Positions 63,351 to 64,000 of a stretch of DNA of 64,000 bases are shown here, one piece after another. Source of the DNA: Hamadaea flava (lineage in GTDB: Bacteria > Actinomycetota > Actinomycetes > Mycobacteriales > Micromonosporaceae); contig NZ_JAMZDZ010000001.1 in the NCBI RefSeq assembly GCF_024172085.1, forward strand, positions 5,952,001 to 6,016,000, in the 5' to 3' direction. Made by a program: the position numbers and the translations under genes. The notes beneath the pieces are model-generated. The model saw nothing but the letters and a program-made list of their open reading frames with translations. It was not told the DNA's origin and did not search any database. Every line of letters starts with the position of its first letter. Position 1 is the stretch's first letter.

Positions 63351-63384
63351 TTCGGCCGCCCGGGCAACCACCCGGGCGGCCGAA
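63351..63384 (+). terminator. Strong hairpin upstream of the third sigma factor gene
   Basis: Perfect 14-base stem TTCGGCCGCCCGGG / CCCGGGCGGCCGAA with a 6-base loop, ending 13 bases before the GTG. No gene ends just upstream on this strand, so it lies in the leader of the sigma factor mRNA or marks a longer transcript. Confidence 0.8.
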
Positions 63385-63397
63385 CCGTGGAAGGACC

Positions 63398-63907
63398 GTG
63401 ACGGATCGAAACGCAACCAGCCGAGCCGACCAGGCGTACGCAGACTTCGTCGAAGTCGCCTGGCCCCGGCATCTGCGGCTGGCTCTGCTGCTGACCGGCG
63501 ATCGATGGCAGGCGGAGGAACTGCTCCAGGACAGCCTGGTGCGGATCTACGAGCGGTGGCGGCGGCTGTCGCGAACCGACGACCTCCACGCGTACCTGCG
63601 CAAGGTGCTGGTGAACAACCACACCTCGATCTGGCGCCGGCGCCGCCGGGAAAACCTCGTGCACGAAGTCCCCGACCGGCCCGGGCCGTCGGACGACTTC
63701 TCCGCGGAAGCTCTGGCGGTACGCGACGCGCTGCGGTCGCTGCCACCGAAGCAGCGCGCGGTGGTGGTGCTGCGGCACTACGAGGATCTGCCCGAACGGG
63801 AGATCGCCCGGGTGCTCGGCTGTTCGCCGGGCACCGTCAAGAGCCAGCACTCCAAGGCGCTGGCCAAGCTCCGTCACGTGATGTCCGAACCGGTGAGAAG
63901 TAGGTGA
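63398..63907 (+). CDS. SigE-type ECF sigma factor (third of three)
   Basis: 169 residues. Region 2: YADFVEVAWPRHLRLALLLTGDRWQAEELLQDSLVRIYERW; region 4: LPPKQRAVVVLRHYEDLPEREIARVLGCSPGTVKSQHSKAL. GTG 63398 follows GGAAGGACC at close spacing; an in-frame GTG at 63341 would translate through the hairpin and is less likely. The partner gene begins 5 bases after its stop. Confidence 0.9.
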   Translation: MTDRNATSRADQAYADFVEVAWPRHLRLALLLTGDRWQAEELLQDSLVRIYERWRRLSRTDDLHAYLRKVLVNNHTSIWRRRRRENLVHEVPDRPGPSDDFSAEALAVRDALRSLPPKQRAVVVLRHYEDLPEREIARVLGCSPGTVKSQHSKALAKLRHVMSEPVRSR

Positions 63908-63912
63908 CTCAT

Positions 63913-64000
63913 ATGCAAGAAGAGCAGCTCGGGGACCGGCTGCACGAACTGGCCGAGGTCCCGCCGTCGGCCGCGCCGACCGGGCGGTTGCTGGAGCGGG
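63913..64000 (+). CDS. Partner of the third sigma factor, 5' end only
   Basis: The first 29 codons are visible before the window ends. MQEEQLGDRLHELAEVPPSAAPTGRLLE resembles the cytoplasmic start of the sigma partner at 15330 (FAASLHDLADREAPATSAAT), so a membrane-anchored anti-sigma-like protein is expected. No ribosome binding site stands out; the gene probably shares the sigma factor transcript. Confidence 0.6.
   Translation, partial: MQEEQLGDRLHELAEVPPSAAPTGRLLER

Overview
The window is high-GC DNA with dense genes on both strands, many four-base start/stop overlaps, GTG starts, Tat and lipoprotein signals, three SigE-type sigma factors and several secreted polysaccharide-degrading enzymes. 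This points to a soil actinomycete. The gene mix, including GH87-like and GH8 enzymes, an ABA4-like protein and paired dynamin-like GTPases, plus the very frequent hexamer GTACGC, suggests Micromonosporaceae; that family assignment is inference. No rRNA, tRNA, CRISPR array, phage or insertion sequence was found. It reads as ordinary chromosome with an unusually rich set of intergenic repeats.

1-7.2 kb: a truncated secreted vWA/Calx-beta protein, an LtrA-type membrane protein, a small secreted protein, a secreted GH-A clan glycosidase with FN3 and CBM2 domains behind a CebR-type operator, a small membrane protein and a CYTH phosphohydrolase. 7.2-13.7 kb: a beta-galactoside utilisation locus of LacI regulator, two operators, two ABC permeases, binding protein and GH42 beta-galactosidase. 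13.8-18.4 kb: a Clp-N-domain protein with a small HTH partner, facing a SigE-type sigma factor and its membrane partner, then a beta-helix glycosidase. 18.4-27.8 kb: small enzymes and membrane proteins, a GDSL hydrolase, a peptidoglycan amidase, and a probable AlkZ-like DNA glycosylase beside a PARG. 27.8-33 kb: a MacB-like ABC exporter and a NarL-type two-component pair.

33-42.3 kb: a PAS-GGDEF-EAL protein with an upstream 19-codon ORF, a sigma/anti-sigma-like pair, and an OmpR-type two-component pair divergent from a lipoprotein/adaptor/ATPase/permease exporter operon. 42.3-42.6 kb is a 304-base intergenic region made almost entirely of repeats. 42.6-48.6 kb: DinB under a LexA box, an acyl-CoA-binding protein, three methyltransferases, and small regulators. 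48.7-53.2 kb: a subtilisin-like protease and a GH8 enzyme, divergent around a 27-base palindrome. 53.3-57.2 kb: two dynamin-like GTPases and a membrane protein. 57.3-62 kb: a coiled-coil secreted protein and a copper operon (DUF6153-like, DUF305, P-type ATPase) behind a CsoR-type operator. 62-64 kb: a CorC-like protein, then a third SigE-type sigma factor and the start of its partner.

Two patterns cut across the genes. First, at least 13 regulatory or housekeeping-type genes have a TANNNT box exactly 6 or 7 bases before the start codon and no Shine-Dalgarno sequence, which is the signature of leaderless mRNAs; the secreted enzymes and ABC genes instead have clear ribosome binding sites. Second, gene ends are decorated with several families of long intergenic hairpins carrying GATC near their outer edges, each with its own fixed size: 63-67 bases with a 25-base loop (three copies), 59 bases (two copies), and a shared 43-base block (two copies).
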